Position numbers and translations under genes: made by a program
The notes under the pieces: generated by a model
Database searches by the model: none
The model's input: the letters and a program-made list of their open reading frames with translations, nothing else
What the model was told of the DNA's origin: nothing
Assembly: GCA_019114785.1 (NCBI GenBank)
Contig: DXEV01000137.1
Coordinates: 1 to 63,689, forward strand
Source of the DNA: Candidatus Anaerobiospirillum pullistercoris
Lineage (GTDB): Bacteria > Pseudomonadota > Gammaproteobacteria > Enterobacterales > Succinivibrionaceae
DNA: 63,689 nucleotides
Direction of reading: 5' to 3'
Part shown: positions 45,072 through 54,778 of the stretch, piece after piece
Numbering within the stretch: position 1 is the stretch's first letter
Layout of the letters: every line of letters starts with the position of its first letter

Positions 45072-45701
45072 CTACTCGTCGAGGTCGGAGCCGTGCATGG
45101 TTAGGAACCAATTGCTCAGCACGCCGCGCACTTCTTCTAAACCGATCTTTTTCCATGCGGAAAAAGCGATCACTGTAAAGTTACCACCAAATTCAGATAA
45201 GAGATGCTGTACTTCGCCTACAGCTTCACGTCGCTGATTCACTCCTAATTTGTCGGCTTTGGTCAGCAGGATCAAAGCAGGCAGATTGGCAGCTAATGAC
45301 CAGTCAATAATGAGGCGATCGTGATCCTTAAGCGGATGACGGATATCCATGGTCACCACAATACCGCGCAGTGCTTGGCGCTTTTGCAGGTATTCGGACA
45401 TAGATCTCTGCCATTGGCGCTTCATGCTGTCAGGTACTGCAGCATAACCATAGCCTGGCAGATCAACGAGAGACATACCATTTCTGACACGAAAGAGGTT
45501 GATCAGACGGGTGCGACCTGGTGTGCGAGAGGTCTTAGCTAAGTGGTTTTGGTCACAAATAGCGTTCAGAGCAGAGGACTTACCAGAATTGGAGCGTCCG
45601 GCAAAGGCGATTTCAGCGCCGAGGTCGGCCGGTAAGTGCGAGATATCTGGGGCGCTAGTGATAAAGCGAGTTTGACGAAAGTCTAAGATTTCCTGATCCA
45701 T
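45072..45701 (-). CDS. engB: Ribosome-biogenesis GTPase EngB (YihA/YsxC)
   Basis: EngB is an essential GTPase in large-subunit ribosome assembly. The 209-residue product starts MDQEILDFRQTRFITSAPDISHLPADLG, matching the family N-terminus. It has G1 AGRSNSGKSS, G3 LVDLPGYGYAAV, G4 LLTKADKL and G5 IAFSAWK. A longer frame upstream (56 residues) has no family character. AGGGA lies 9 bases before this ATG. In E. coli engB lies a few genes away from glnALG/typA, as here. Confidence 0.94.
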   Translation of the reverse strand: MDQEILDFRQTRFITSAPDISHLPADLGAEIAFAGRSNSGKSSALNAICDQNHLAKTSRTPGRTRLINLFRVRNGMSLVDLPGYGYAAVPDSMKRQWQRSMSEYLQKRQALRGIVVTMDIRHPLKDHDRLIIDWSLAANLPALILLTKADKLGVNQRREAVGEVQHLLSEFGGNFTVIAFSAWKKIGLEEVRGVLSNWFLTMHGSDLDE

Positions 45702-45922
45702 CTCCATTCCCTGAGGCGAGAGGCCTGTTAGCAAGCTCAAGCTGCAAGCTGCAAGCTGCGAGCTATTGGCAAAGCTGAAAGGCCCAGTCTGTCGGAAGCA
45801 TAGCCGGTCAGTGGACGTGAGACTAAGACGTGAGGAGGTGACCGCTGCTAAACCTAAAAAATTGCGCACAGTATACGCGATTTTTGGCCTTTTTTCGGCT
45901 TTTTTACTAGGTTTGTCTCATC

Positions 45923-47077
45923 TTAATTAGCGCCGCTAACGCCGTACAACACCTGTGACATGAGCTCCTGTCTATGAACGATCAGCCTGCACTTATTGCG
46001 CATGCTGGCATTGCGAAAAGGGCCAGTGAAGTTGATGGTCTTAACGATGTTAGTGCACAGGCGTAATAGCTGTTTTACATTCTTTGCCGCGTTGCCCGCA
46101 TATTTACGACTAGCGCCCTCATTTAGGATCACATCAAGCTGCCAGTGGCAGTCATTTTCGCTCCTCAAATGATTACGCGTTGCTTGCAGATACTGCTCTG
46201 CGTTTCGTTTAGTGTCATTGGTGAGGTAGTAACGAATATCCTCAACCACTTTTTTACTGACATTGTGTGTGGTTACGACTTTAACCTTGACGATACGCTG
46301 TAGGCCTGCCCAGAGCTGAGCCATTGGAACTTCTCTTTCCAATACCTTGAAGACCTCGCAAGACAGCGCGTAAGTATAGTCACAATTGGTCTCTACATCG
46401 CTCTCATGCTGACTGATAGGGCTATAGTTAGAACACAGATCCTTAACAGTCTCAAAGAGAGTTGGATGATTTGCCTTTAGGCTCAGCAAATAGGACGCCG
46501 ATGACTCGTGGATCTGCTGAGCAATATCTGGCTGAGTCCCCATGGCACTAATAGTGAGCAAAGCTCCCTTGATATCTAAAAGCTTAAGCAGCTGAGGTAT
46601 CGCGGTGATTTCGTTACTTTTGGACGATACGTTTAGCTGCCCAAAAGAGATGCCGTCGCCGTAATCAGAACACCAAGCTGACAGTTGGGGTACGGTGACT
46701 CCGCCCGTTTGTGTGCCTTCTAGCATCTGTGTGCCGTCAATGTTAAGCGTTTCGGCTTCTGGTTCTAAGGTCTTAAGGATGGCTTGTGCACAGTCCTTAA
46801 GGGCTGGCTCTATGGACTCTTGTTTGATTAACTGGAAGACGCGATTATAGGTATCTTGAGAAGGAATGCCATTCTCAAAGGGTAAGAATTTTCTTAGAAA
46901 ATCGAGGTAAAGTTCTGCGTTAAAGCTCACTTCATCCCAAGATCTGGCCCCATCTAAGACGGCAACAATAGTGCTGAATAAGATCTCCTTGATTGAGTAC
47001 TTTTGTGTGCACTCAACACTTGAATCTTGAGCCTGCTCAAAACACTGCAAAAGCATAGAACGTATCTCGTTAGACAA
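45923..47077 (-). CDS. ISAs1-family transposase-like protein, catalytic Asp replaced
   Basis: The 384-residue product follows the ISAs1/H-repeat transposase layout: N-terminal helper region, LNIDGTQML (family IDGK, first Asp), LLTISAMGTQPDIA (family TIDAMG), LLSLKANHPTL, and a C-terminal RSENDCHWQLDVILNEGASR (family HW-IEN-LHW-LDV). In place of the usual second Asp there is Ser at about residue 177 (codon 46547-46549), and the first motif has Thr instead of Lys. The frame is otherwise intact. I found no terminal inverted repeats or target duplication. It may be an immobile relic or a domesticated gene. Confidence 0.85.
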   Translation of the reverse strand: MSNEIRSMLLQCFEQAQDSSVECTQKYSIKEILFSTIVAVLDGARSWDEVSFNAELYLDFLRKFLPFENGIPSQDTYNRVFQLIKQESIEPALKDCAQAILKTLEPEAETLNIDGTQMLEGTQTGGVTVPQLSAWCSDYGDGISFGQLNVSSKSNEITAIPQLLKLLDIKGALLTISAMGTQPDIAQQIHESSASYLLSLKANHPTLFETVKDLCSNYSPISQHESDVETNCDYTYALSCEVFKVLEREVPMAQLWAGLQRIVKVKVVTTHNVSKKVVEDIRYYLTNDTKRNAEQYLQATRNHLRSENDCHWQLDVILNEGASRKYAGNAAKNVKQLLRLCTNIVKTINFTGPFRNASMRNKCRLIVHRQELMSQVLYGVSGAN

Positions 47078-47385
47078 ATAAAAGCCTTAGCTTGCCATAC
47101 GATGTGCAGCAATACAAGATTAGCGGTTTTAGCAGGGGAAAGGAAGTTCATAGCACGCAGTGCAGAGTGCTGATCACGCAAAGAAAGAGGTCGTGAAGCT
47201 TGCTGTCTAGAGGTGGAGAGGCGTAAGAGCAGAACCTCTGCGATAGAGCTCACCGGTGTTGGGATGACCAGAAAACAGGGGCTGAGCTCTATGCGTCGAG
47301 GTAGCTTGTTGTCTGCCACAGAGCTGGTGCTCTCTGGTGGAAGACAGACTAATGGGGGTGAGAGGGTTATTCCTCTGAGAGCCGA
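47078..47385. other. Gap upstream of the transposase-like gene
   Basis: No gene supported. GGAAGTTCATAGCACGCA near 47142 loosely resembles an ISAs1-type end, but no matching copy is seen on the other side of the transposase. Confidence 0.3.
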
Positions 47386-48003
47386 TTACACTAAGCCAGC
47401 TTGGGCCATGATCTCCTCTGGGGTCAGTTGACGCTCTTCTGGGGCCAGATCACGGGCTAACTTGAACTCAGTGTGATCCATAGCGAGCTCTAAGTAGAAG
47501 ACATTACCACCAGCGGTAAAGAAAGTAATACGTGAGATCTCTGGGTGATCTAAGGTCATATTGATGTTGATCTCGACCTGATGAGGTAAAGACAGCATCT
47601 TTGGTTGAGACTGGTGAATACGGCCGTTTAATTCGGTGCTGATCTTGGCAGTGAAGTTACCCACCATCTGGTTCATGAGCTCACCTAAAGTGTTGCTTAC
47701 TTCTTCAGAGGTGTAGTTGGTGGCTAAATCGCTATCAGGTAAACCCATCAGGTGCATATAGCTACGATAGAGCTCCATAGCCGTCTCTTTAGGGAAGTTA
47801 AGCACCACCATGCCGGAGAAAGTGCCGGTGAAGAGCACAAAGGTACCGATATCAGGACGCAGCGTAGTATTGTTGATCTTTTGGATCATTGGGGTGTAAG
47901 TGATCTTGTCGTTGGTTGCAGTGGTGAGCACGTTACACACACTGTCGCAGAGGGACAAGAGGATATCATCACAGGTGATGGTTTGCTGCTTTGCAATTAA
48001 CAT
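47386..48003 (-). CDS. DUF3334 family protein (CheX/CheC-like fold)
   Basis: The 205-residue product fits the DUF3334 family known from Vibrio, Shewanella and relatives: ITCDDILLSLCDSVCNVLTTATN, NNTTLRPDIGTFVLFTG, SEEVSNTLGELMNQMVGNFT, ELAMDHTEFKLA. The NTLGELMNQ helix resembles the CheX/CheC phosphatase family, but no chemotaxis genes are nearby and the function is not known. Start has GAGG 6 bases before ATG. It lies just downstream of the glnG homologue on the same strand but behind a terminator. Confidence 0.82.
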   Translation of the reverse strand: MLIAKQQTITCDDILLSLCDSVCNVLTTATNDKITYTPMIQKINNTTLRPDIGTFVLFTGTFSGMVVLNFPKETAMELYRSYMHLMGLPDSDLATNYTSEEVSNTLGELMNQMVGNFTAKISTELNGRIHQSQPKMLSLPHQVEININMTLDHPEISRITFFTAGGNVFYLELAMDHTEFKLARDLAPEERQLTPEEIMAQAGLV

Positions 48004-48345
48004 GAAGAACCTCGACCGAAGAGCAAAATAACGAAATATATGCCTAAGGCACTGCCCAAATCGAGCCGCTCCTTAGTTGTTTCGTCATTGTACCTATTGA
48101 AGATAGGTAAGAAAAGACGCGCAGGGATAACGCATTTTTGAGCAAAGTTGCAAGCGAGGCTAAAAAGCGTTTAAACAGCACCCCTTATCGTCCAAAAAGT
48201 GTGGGAAAAAGGAGGGGATATTTGCGCGTGAAAAGGGCAAAAGCAACAAGCCCGCACGAGGCGGGCTTGGCATTAGGCTCAGCCTCTTGTGAGAGAACTG
48301 ATGCCTATTGAGGTCTGGGGCTAAGAGCTCTAATTGTTGGAGCGC
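48004..48345. other. Gap between DUF3334 and glnG homologue
   Basis: Contains the terminator at 48238 and an AT-rich stretch near 48030-48090 that may be the DUF3334 promoter. No gene. Confidence 0.4.
48238..48268 (-). terminator. Terminator after the NtrC homologue
   Basis: AAGCCCGC (48248-48255) pairs with GCGGGCTT (48261-48268). On the minus strand it is followed by GTTGCTTTTGC. Confidence 0.75.
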
Positions 48346-49767
48346 TTAGCTGTGGATATTGAGCTCTTTGAGCTTGCGGGTTAGGGTGTTACGGCCCCAA
48401 CCTAAGAGCTTAGCGGACTCTTGCTTGTGGTTGCTGGTAAAGGCTAAGGCAGCCTCCAGCATTACACGCTCAAACTCAGGAGTAGCCTCAGAGAGAATGT
48501 CATGTTCACCAGCGCGCAGACGGCCATCGACCCAATTACGCAGCTGCTCTTGCCACGAGGTTGGCTCTTTAGAGGTGCCAGCAATGGAAGTAGTGATCTT
48601 AGCCTGCTGATTACGGGCTTCGGTGTACTCGCTTGGCAGATCCGACATCTGAATGTCGCGACCAGTGACCATAATGGTCAGGTACTTACAGAGGTTCTTT
48701 AATTGACGGACATTGCCTGGCCATGGCTGACGGCATAAGAACACTAAGACCTCAGAGGTCAGCTTCTTTGGCTCTTGACCAGTCTCTAAAGCACTCTGGG
48801 CTAAGAAGTGGTTAGCCAGCATTGGAATGTCATTGTTGCGGTCACGCAGAGGTGGCATGTTGATGTGAATGACATTGAGGCGATAGTACAGGTCAGAGAT
48901 GAACTTGCCTTCGTTGGACAGCGTTTCCAGATTCTGCGAGCTGGAGGCGATCATACGCACATTGACCTTGCGTGGAGTGCTTTGGCCTAATGGCATATAT
49001 TCGTTGCTTTGCAGCACAGTGAGCAGACGGGTTTGGGCGTCCATTGGCATGTCGCAGATCTCGTTGATGAACAAGGTGCCGCCATTGGCGCGCTCTAAGG
49101 CGCAAGAGACCTCATCATCGTTGTAGAAGAGCTCATGTTCGATGGTCTCTTTTGGCAGTGAAGAGATATTCACGGACACAAACTTGCCATTCTTCTTACG
49201 ATCAGAGTGGTTGTGCAGAGCCAGAGCCACGAGCTCACGACCGGTGCCGCTTTCGCCGAAAATGAAGACAGGGACTTCAGTTTTGGAAACACGGCCGATG
49301 AACTTAAAGACCTCCTGCATAGCAGGGCTCTTGCCGATGATTTCCATATCATCGCTATCATTAGTGGTGTTTTGCACCTTATCCTTTTGGCGAGTGATAT
49401 TGACGCGGTGCACAGCGGCACGACGGATCACCTCGATGGCGGTATCAACATCAAAAGGCTTTGGCAGGTACTCAAAGGAGCCGTGCTCATAGGAGCTAAT
49501 AGCTGAGGATAAATCAGAATTAGCGGTGATGATAATGAAAGGGATCTTAGGATCAACTTCATGGACTTTGTTGATCAGCTCGAGGCCATCAGTGCCTGGC
49601 ATATTGATGTCAGAGACAATGACGTCAGGGATCTCGGTCTTGAGGGCTTCTAAGGCTGCATCGCCGGTCTCAAACAGGCGGTGGTTGATATTGCTAGAAC
49701 TAAGAGCGCGATCAAAGACGAAGCGGATACTGTCTTCATCATCAATCACCCAGATAAGTGGATCCAT
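48346..49767 (-). CDS. glnG: NtrC (NR-I) response regulator with degenerate AAA+ domain lacking GAFTGA
   Basis: NtrC normally activates sigma-54 promoters under nitrogen limitation. The 473-residue product has an intact receiver domain (VIDDEDS, phospho-acceptor Asp in VIVSDINMPG, Lys in YLPKPFD) and an intact Fis-type C-terminal helix-turn-helix (ESAKLLGWGRNTLTRKLKEL). The central domain aligns with NtrC but is altered. Walker A reads GESGTGRE instead of GESGTGKE. The ELFGHEKGAFTGA loop is reduced to ELFYNDDEVS. Walker B reads TLFINE instead of TLFLDE. ATPase-driven sigma-54 activation is therefore unlikely. Start has AGAGG 8 bases before ATG. Paired with the kinase gene 276 bases upstream. 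Confidence 0.92.
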   Translation of the reverse strand: MDPLIWVIDDEDSIRFVFDRALSSSNINHRLFETGDAALEALKTEIPDVIVSDINMPGTDGLELINKVHEVDPKIPFIIITANSDLSSAISSYEHGSFEYLPKPFDVDTAIEVIRRAAVHRVNITRQKDKVQNTTNDSDDMEIIGKSPAMQEVFKFIGRVSKTEVPVFIFGESGTGRELVALALHNHSDRKKNGKFVSVNISSLPKETIEHELFYNDDEVSCALERANGGTLFINEICDMPMDAQTRLLTVLQSNEYMPLGQSTPRKVNVRMIASSSQNLETLSNEGKFISDLYYRLNVIHINMPPLRDRNNDIPMLANHFLAQSALETGQEPKKLTSEVLVFLCRQPWPGNVRQLKNLCKYLTIMVTGRDIQMSDLPSEYTEARNQQAKITTSIAGTSKEPTSWQEQLRNWVDGRLRAGEHDILSEATPEFERVMLEAALAFTSNHKQESAKLLGWGRNTLTRKLKELNIHS

Positions 49768-50043
49768 GAGAAAAAACCTCTGCTGGTTATCAAGAAAACG
49801 GTGCGAACAGGCAGTCGGAGCGGTTGATCAGGGCTGCTTAAGCAGTCGAGCTGACAGGGGCTGTAACCGCAATGTCAGACATCTCCTAAGGAGGTAAGAG
49901 CCCTCCACTGGAGGTAAGCCCACCCAATAGGGGTAAGGCAGTGACATAGGCTCTGGCAGGTCAACTTGACCTGATGTTGAGAGCCGTGTGGAGCGCAGGG
50001 GGTGAGACATGTTAAAAGATGTGGTCTCAACGCTGCGCAAAAG

Positions 50044-51516
50044 TCACGATTGCTCCTTAGAAGCACGGCTTCTTGTTGATCGTGATGCTGTTGACGTCGT
50101 GAGGTCAGTACTACCGTTAACGTTAATAGTGGTATGGCCATCGACGCTGAGGGATTCTTTGATTAATTGGGCCTCGTTATCCGTGAGGCTAGCACTTTTG
50201 GTGCTGCGACGGCGGCGAGTGGTTTTAGGGGCTGCTGCTTTTACAGCACTGTCAGTGCTGTCTGCACTGCTGGTGCTATCAGCACCGGTGGCCTTAGTCT
50301 TGGCCTTGGTCTTAGCACTAGCTTTAGTAGCTTTAGCAGCAGTGGTTTTAGTGGTGCTGCGACTACTCTTACGCGACAGAGTGCCTATAGGGCCCTTGCT
50401 GGCGGTTGGATCGTCGCTCTCGCCTAAAGAGCTACCAGCGTTACTTGGCTGGTTGCCGTTGATTGGCAGAATGATTTTGAAAACGGTGCACCCAGGCTCG
50501 CTCTCGCACTCAATCGTGCCGTGGTGATGCTCCACAATATTTTGCGCAATGGACAAGCCTAAGCCGTGACCATCGGCACGGGTAGTGACCATTGGGTAGA
50601 AGAGCATGTCCTTGATCTTGTGAGGAATACCAGGGCCATTGTCGATCACATCAACCTCAATCGACATTGGGTACTTGGTACCGTTAATCAGGGCTCCCAT
50701 TAAGGCGCGGGTGCGGATCTTAATGGTAGGGTAGGTGGTCTTAGACTCAGTTAAGGCCTGCACAGCGTTGGAGATGATATTGATCAGCGCCTGCTGCATG
50801 GCATCCACGTCTAAGAACAGCTCTGGCAGAGAAGGGTCATAGTCCTTATCAAAGCGCAGCGTGCCTTGGGTGGCCATGTGCTCAAGGGACAACACCTTTT
50901 CGATCACATAGTGGATGTTGGCCATAGAGCGAGGATTTGGACGCTGTGGGCCGAGCAGACGATCGACTAAGTTCTTCAGACGATCGGCCTGTTCAATGAT
51001 GACCTTGGTGTACTCCTTGAGCTCATTGTCTTGCTTGTACAGCATCTCTAAGAGCTGGGCTGCACCACGGATTCCACCTAAAGGATTCTTGATCTCGTGA
51101 GCCAGATTACGGATCAGGTCACGGGCCGCTAAGTTTTGGTTGCGGCGCTGGATGTCATCATTGAGTTTTTGCTGGTAATCGAGACGGTGGATCTCTACCA
51201 CTAAGCCACGAGCACGGCCGGTGTACAGAGAGATGTACATGTCGGCGTGGAAATGGGCATAAGGATCTGGACTAAAGGAGATGTCGGTGGCGGTAAAACC
51301 TTGGAAAGTAGGGGAATTGGAGTTTTGCAGCGTCTCAATGAGGCTCTTTTCGTTTTTGTCGATCAGATCTAAGAGCTTAGAGCCCTGCAATTTGGAGCGT
51401 GAAGTAGAAAAAAGCTGTTCGGCAGCTGTGTTGGCAAAGGCAATCTTCAGCTGCGAGTCGGTCACTAAGATGGCGGTCGACACGCTCTCCATAATAGTTT
51501 TTGCATCGCATTGCAT
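50044..51516 (-). CDS. glnL: NtrB (NR-II) nitrogen sensor histidine kinase with low-complexity tail
   Basis: NtrB phosphorylates or dephosphorylates NtrC in response to PII. The N-terminal PAS-like part (STAILVTDSQLKIAFANTAAEQLF) is followed by the H-box NLAHEIKNPLGGIRGAAQLL near residue 138. N-box NIISNAVQAL, G1 VIDNGPGIP and G2 GHGLGLSIAQNI are all intact. The kinase ends near residue 375. About 115 further residues are rich in Ala, Lys, Ser, Thr and Arg (490 total against 349 in E. coli). Start has AAAGGAT 9 bases upstream. In E. coli glnA precedes glnL; here a 906-bp gap and typA precede it. Confidence 0.93.
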   Translation of the reverse strand: MQCDAKTIMESVSTAILVTDSQLKIAFANTAAEQLFSTSRSKLQGSKLLDLIDKNEKSLIETLQNSNSPTFQGFTATDISFSPDPYAHFHADMYISLYTGRARGLVVEIHRLDYQQKLNDDIQRRNQNLAARDLIRNLAHEIKNPLGGIRGAAQLLEMLYKQDNELKEYTKVIIEQADRLKNLVDRLLGPQRPNPRSMANIHYVIEKVLSLEHMATQGTLRFDKDYDPSLPELFLDVDAMQQALINIISNAVQALTESKTTYPTIKIRTRALMGALINGTKYPMSIEVDVIDNGPGIPHKIKDMLFYPMVTTRADGHGLGLSIAQNIVEHHHGTIECESEPGCTVFKIILPINGNQPSNAGSSLGESDDPTASKGPIGTLSRKSSRSTTKTTAAKATKASAKTKAKTKATGADSTSSADSTDSAVKAAAPKTTRRRRSTKSASLTDNEAQLIKESLSVDGHTTINVNGSTDLTTSTASRSTRSRASKEQS

Positions 51517-52335
51517 AGCTGATTATCCTTTTGCCATGGCTACCAGTGCTGCGATCTTGAAAAACTAAAAGATGCGCCACGGTAACACAAAAGCAATACA
51601 CACCAAAAGAAACTACAAGGTTTAACACTGTCACCCACAAGTGTTTTCCTTTATCTTGCACCTATTGTGACCACATGAGCTGCTCGGTTTTGCTCTGAGG
51701 CGTCAATTTGGGTCAGGCAACACACAAGAAAAGCTGACAAAAGGCGGCTCTTTACCATAGATCTGCGCTTTGTCGTAGGGTCAATGCAGGAATGATCCAT
51801 TTTAGAGCGCAGTTAAGGAATTTAAAGGAAAATTTCGCTCCTGAGTGTTTTTGGTGCGCAATCACGCATATTTTGCACCAAATTTGCTCTTAAATTTTAC
51901 ATCTTTTTACAGGGATTTATTTAACAAATCCTTAACATATGCGCTTATTCAGCAAGTGCCCTCGTATTGAAGTTATAAAACAGCGCACCAAAAGAAACAG
52001 AAACTTTGTAAGCTTTGCAAGGATTTTCCCTATTTTGGTAAGTAAAAGTGGGGACAACAAGGAAAAGTGTCGGAAAAATTGCACCAAAGGCGACAGCAAA
52101 GGTAGTGAAAGCAGGGTAAGAGCGACGCAAAGAAATGAGCTCAAGAGGCAATTTGAAAGATTTTAATTTGCAGATTACGCACGAAAACGGGGCAAAGTGC
52201 CAAAAACAGGTAATTTGGTGGAGCGGAGAAGTGAAGCGTTGCGCTGGTGCGCTGTCGGCTGTGGTTGCGGTTGTGGTTGCGGCAGCGGCTGTGGCCAAGG
52301 GTGTGGCCGTGGCAGGGGTGGGGGTTGAGCACAAG
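51517..52335. other. Gap where glnA would be expected, with repeated GCACCAAA
   Basis: No gene is supported. The octamer GCACCAAA occurs at 51875, 51985 and 52081, its complement at 51850, and CACCAAA at 51601. The 51850 and 51875 copies form an inverted pair. The region is AT-rich and likely holds the glnL promoter. Confidence 0.5.
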
Positions 52336-52364
52336 CGAAAAACAAAGGGCCCCTCAGGGCCCTT
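52336..52364 (-). terminator. Intrinsic terminator after typA
   Basis: AAGGGCCC-CTCA-GGGCCCTT hairpin, followed on the minus strand by TGTTTTTCGC, about 60 bases after the typA stop codon. Confidence 0.85.
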
Positions 52365-52422
52365 GTTGAGCATCGCTGCCGTAAGCAGCTGGGATGCTAT
52401 GAAGTACTGACTGGGAGCAGGC

Positions 52423-54273
52423 CTATTTGCCTTCTTCCTTGGCGGCCTTACCACCGCTAGCGCGGAAAGCACGCACGCGCTCGAGCTCAGAGAGGAACTT
52501 CTTACGCAGACGGATGGACTTAGGGGTAACTTCTACCAGCTCGTCCTCGTTAATGAACTCTAAGGCTTGCTCTAAGCTCATGTGTACGGCTGGGGTCAGA
52601 ATGATGTTGTCATCGGAACCAGCGGCACGCACGTTGGTCAGCTTCTTGGTCTTGAGGCAGTTGACGGTCAGGTCGTTAGAGCGGTTGTGCAGACCGATCA
52701 CTTGACCCTCATAGACCTCTTCACCGGCGTCAACAAAGAGACGGCCGCGCTCTTGTAAGAACCACAGAGCGTAAGGCACAGACTTACCGGTATCGTTAGA
52801 GATCAGCACACCGTTGGTACGCTCACCAATGGAGCCACCCACGAACTCGTCGTAGCTATCAAAGGTGTGGTACATGAGGCCAGTACCAGAGGTTAAGGTT
52901 AGGTATAAGCTTTGGAAACCGATCAGACCACGGGATGGAATACGGTAGTCTAAGCGCACACGGCCCTTACCATCAGGGTTCATGTTCTTGAGCTCGCCCT
53001 TACGACGGCCCAGCTCTTCCATGACAGCACCTTGGTTAGCCTCGTCGAGATCTAAGGTTAAGACCTCGTATGGTTCTAAGGTCTTGCCATTGGCATCCTT
53101 GTGCAGGATCACTTCAGGACGAGAAACGCCTAACTCATAGCCCTCACGACGCATTTGCTCGATTAAGACCGATAAGTGCAGCTCGCCACGGCCGGAGACG
53201 CGGAACTTATCTGGCTCGTTGGTGTTCTCCACCCGTAAGGCCACGTTGTGCACCAGCTCAGTACGCAGACGCTCTTCAATATTACGAGAGGTAACGAACT
53301 TGCCTTCCTTACCTGCAAAAGGCGAAGTGTTGACGCAGAAGGTCATAGACACTGTAGGCTCATCTACAGTCAGAGGAGGCAGAGCCTCAACGGCGTTAGG
53401 AGCGCAGACGGTATCAGAGATCTTCAGCTCACCTAAACCGGTTAAAGCAATAATGTCACCGGCACTAGCCTCTGGCACCTCAGTACGGTGCAGACCAAAG
53501 TAGCCTAAGACCTGACCGATCTTGCCTTGGCGAGTGCTGCCATCAGCACCGACGATGGTCACGACTTGGTTAGTCTTAGCGGTACCACGGGTAACACGAC
53601 CCACACCAATAACACCTACGTAAGAGGTGAAGTCCAGAGAGGAGATCTGCATCTGGAATGGGCCATCAAGATTGGCTTGTGGTGGGCTGACCTTTTCCAC
53701 AATGGCATTGAAGAGAGGCTCCATGGTGTCACCATGGTTGTCTGGATCTTCGCTAGCCCAACCAGCTAAAGCGGAGGCATAGATCACTGGGAAGTCCAGC
53801 TGCTCATCGGTAGCGCCTAAGTTATCGAAGAGGTCAAAGACCTGATCGATCACCCAATCAGGGCGGGCACCTGGACGGTCGCACTTGTTGATCACCACGA
53901 TTGGACGTAAACCACGGGCAAAAGCCTTTTGGGTCACGAAACGGGTCTGAGGCATTGGGCCATCTACAGCATCAACTAAGAGCAGCACCGAGTCCACCAT
54001 CGACATGACGCGCTCGACTTCACCACCGAAGTCGGCGTGGCCTGGGGTGTCCACGATGTTAATACGGTAGTCGTGCCAATTGATCGCAGTATTTTTCGAG
54101 AGAATGGTGATACCGCGTTCTTTTTCAATGGCGTTAGAGTCCATGACGCGCTCTTGACCGAGCTCATTACGATCAAGGGTGCCTGATTGACGCAATAACT
54201 TATCCACTAACGTGGTCTTGCCATGATCGACGTGAGCGATGATGGCAATATTACGGATCTTGTTAACATCCAT
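52423..54273 (-). CDS. typA: Ribosome-associated GTPase TypA/BipA
   Basis: TypA/BipA is an EF-G-like translational GTPase that assists ribosome assembly and stress or cold adaptation. The 616-residue product starts [27 protein letters not shown]. It has the effector [26 protein letters not shown] and [10 protein letters not shown], and the domain IV-like ending [11 protein letters not shown]. Length is close to E. coli's ~607. The Shine-Dalgarno is weak. It stands next to glnL as bipA stands near glnALG in E. coli, but without glnA. Confidence 0.97.
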   Translation of the reverse strand: MDVNKIRNIAIIAHVDHGKTTLVDKLLRQSGTLDRNELGQERVMDSNAIEKERGITILSKNTAINWHDYRINIVDTPGHADFGGEVERVMSMVDSVLLLVDAVDGPMPQTRFVTQKAFARGLRPIVVINKCDRPGARPDWVIDQVFDLFDNLGATDEQLDFPVIYASALAGWASEDPDNHGDTMEPLFNAIVEKVSPPQANLDGPFQMQISSLDFTSYVGVIGVGRVTRGTAKTNQVVTIVGADGSTRQGKIGQVLGYFGLHRTEVPEASAGDIIALTGLGELKISDTVCAPNAVEALPPLTVDEPTVSMTFCVNTSPFAGKEGKFVTSRNIEERLRTELVHNVALRVENTNEPDKFRVSGRGELHLSVLIEQMRREGYELGVSRPEVILHKDANGKTLEPYEVLTLDLDEANQGAVMEELGRRKGELKNMNPDGKGRVRLDYRIPSRGLIGFQSLYLTLTSGTGLMYHTFDSYDEFVGGSIGERTNGVLISNDTGKSVPYALWFLQERGRLFVDAGEEVYEGQVIGLHNRSNDLTVNCLKTKKLTNVRAAGSDDNIILTPAVHMSLEQALEFINEDELVEVTPKSIRLRKKFLSELERVRAFRASGGKAAKEEGK

Positions 54274-54778
54274 CTCGAAGAAAACCTGTAAATAAAAAGT
54301 TGGTGTGCTGTAGACTCAATCCCCAGTTGAGGGGCTCCATGTATTAGGTAGTGGCTAAGCCACAGCTCTAAAGAGCTCTTAAGAGGAGACCAAAAGAAAA
54401 AACTGGGAGCAAGCTCGCTTTTTGCGAATATATCGCTTGCAAAAAAGCATGGCTATTCTAGCGCAAAATTTTTGTGACAAAAGATTTTGTCTAAGCTTTT
54501 CTCATCGAAAAAGGCAAAAATAAGGGGATTGCCCCAAAAGTGCCATACCAGTCAATGGAGTTACAAGCTCAGTTTTTTACGCAAGCTGTGAACTGAGACC
54601 TTTGGGCTCAAGAGCTCTTTGCTTTAAAATCGAGATATTTAAGGTTTAGACCTAAAAGGACGGAAAAGCCCAGAGGCGTTGTAGATTTCACACTGTGTGT
54701 GGTCGGGGCATTAGGTCTAGAGGTGGCTCTGCTGCTTGTTTTGTGGCGGTTAAGAGTGGTGAATAGAGGAAGATTTTC
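54274..54778. other. Divergent gap typA-yihY
   Basis: About 500 AT-rich bases between divergent genes. It should hold both promoters; a minus-strand TAGAAT near 54456 is a possible -10 without a good -35. No gene. Confidence 0.35.

Noticed and set aside
47078..47385. Right inverted repeat of an ISAs1-type element
   Set aside because: The GGAAGTTCATAGC sequence near 47142 has no partner on the other side of the transposase-like gene.
52135..52410. Small + strand protein with an Ala/Val-rich stretch
   Set aside because: It runs through the typA terminator and lacks a ribosome-binding site.
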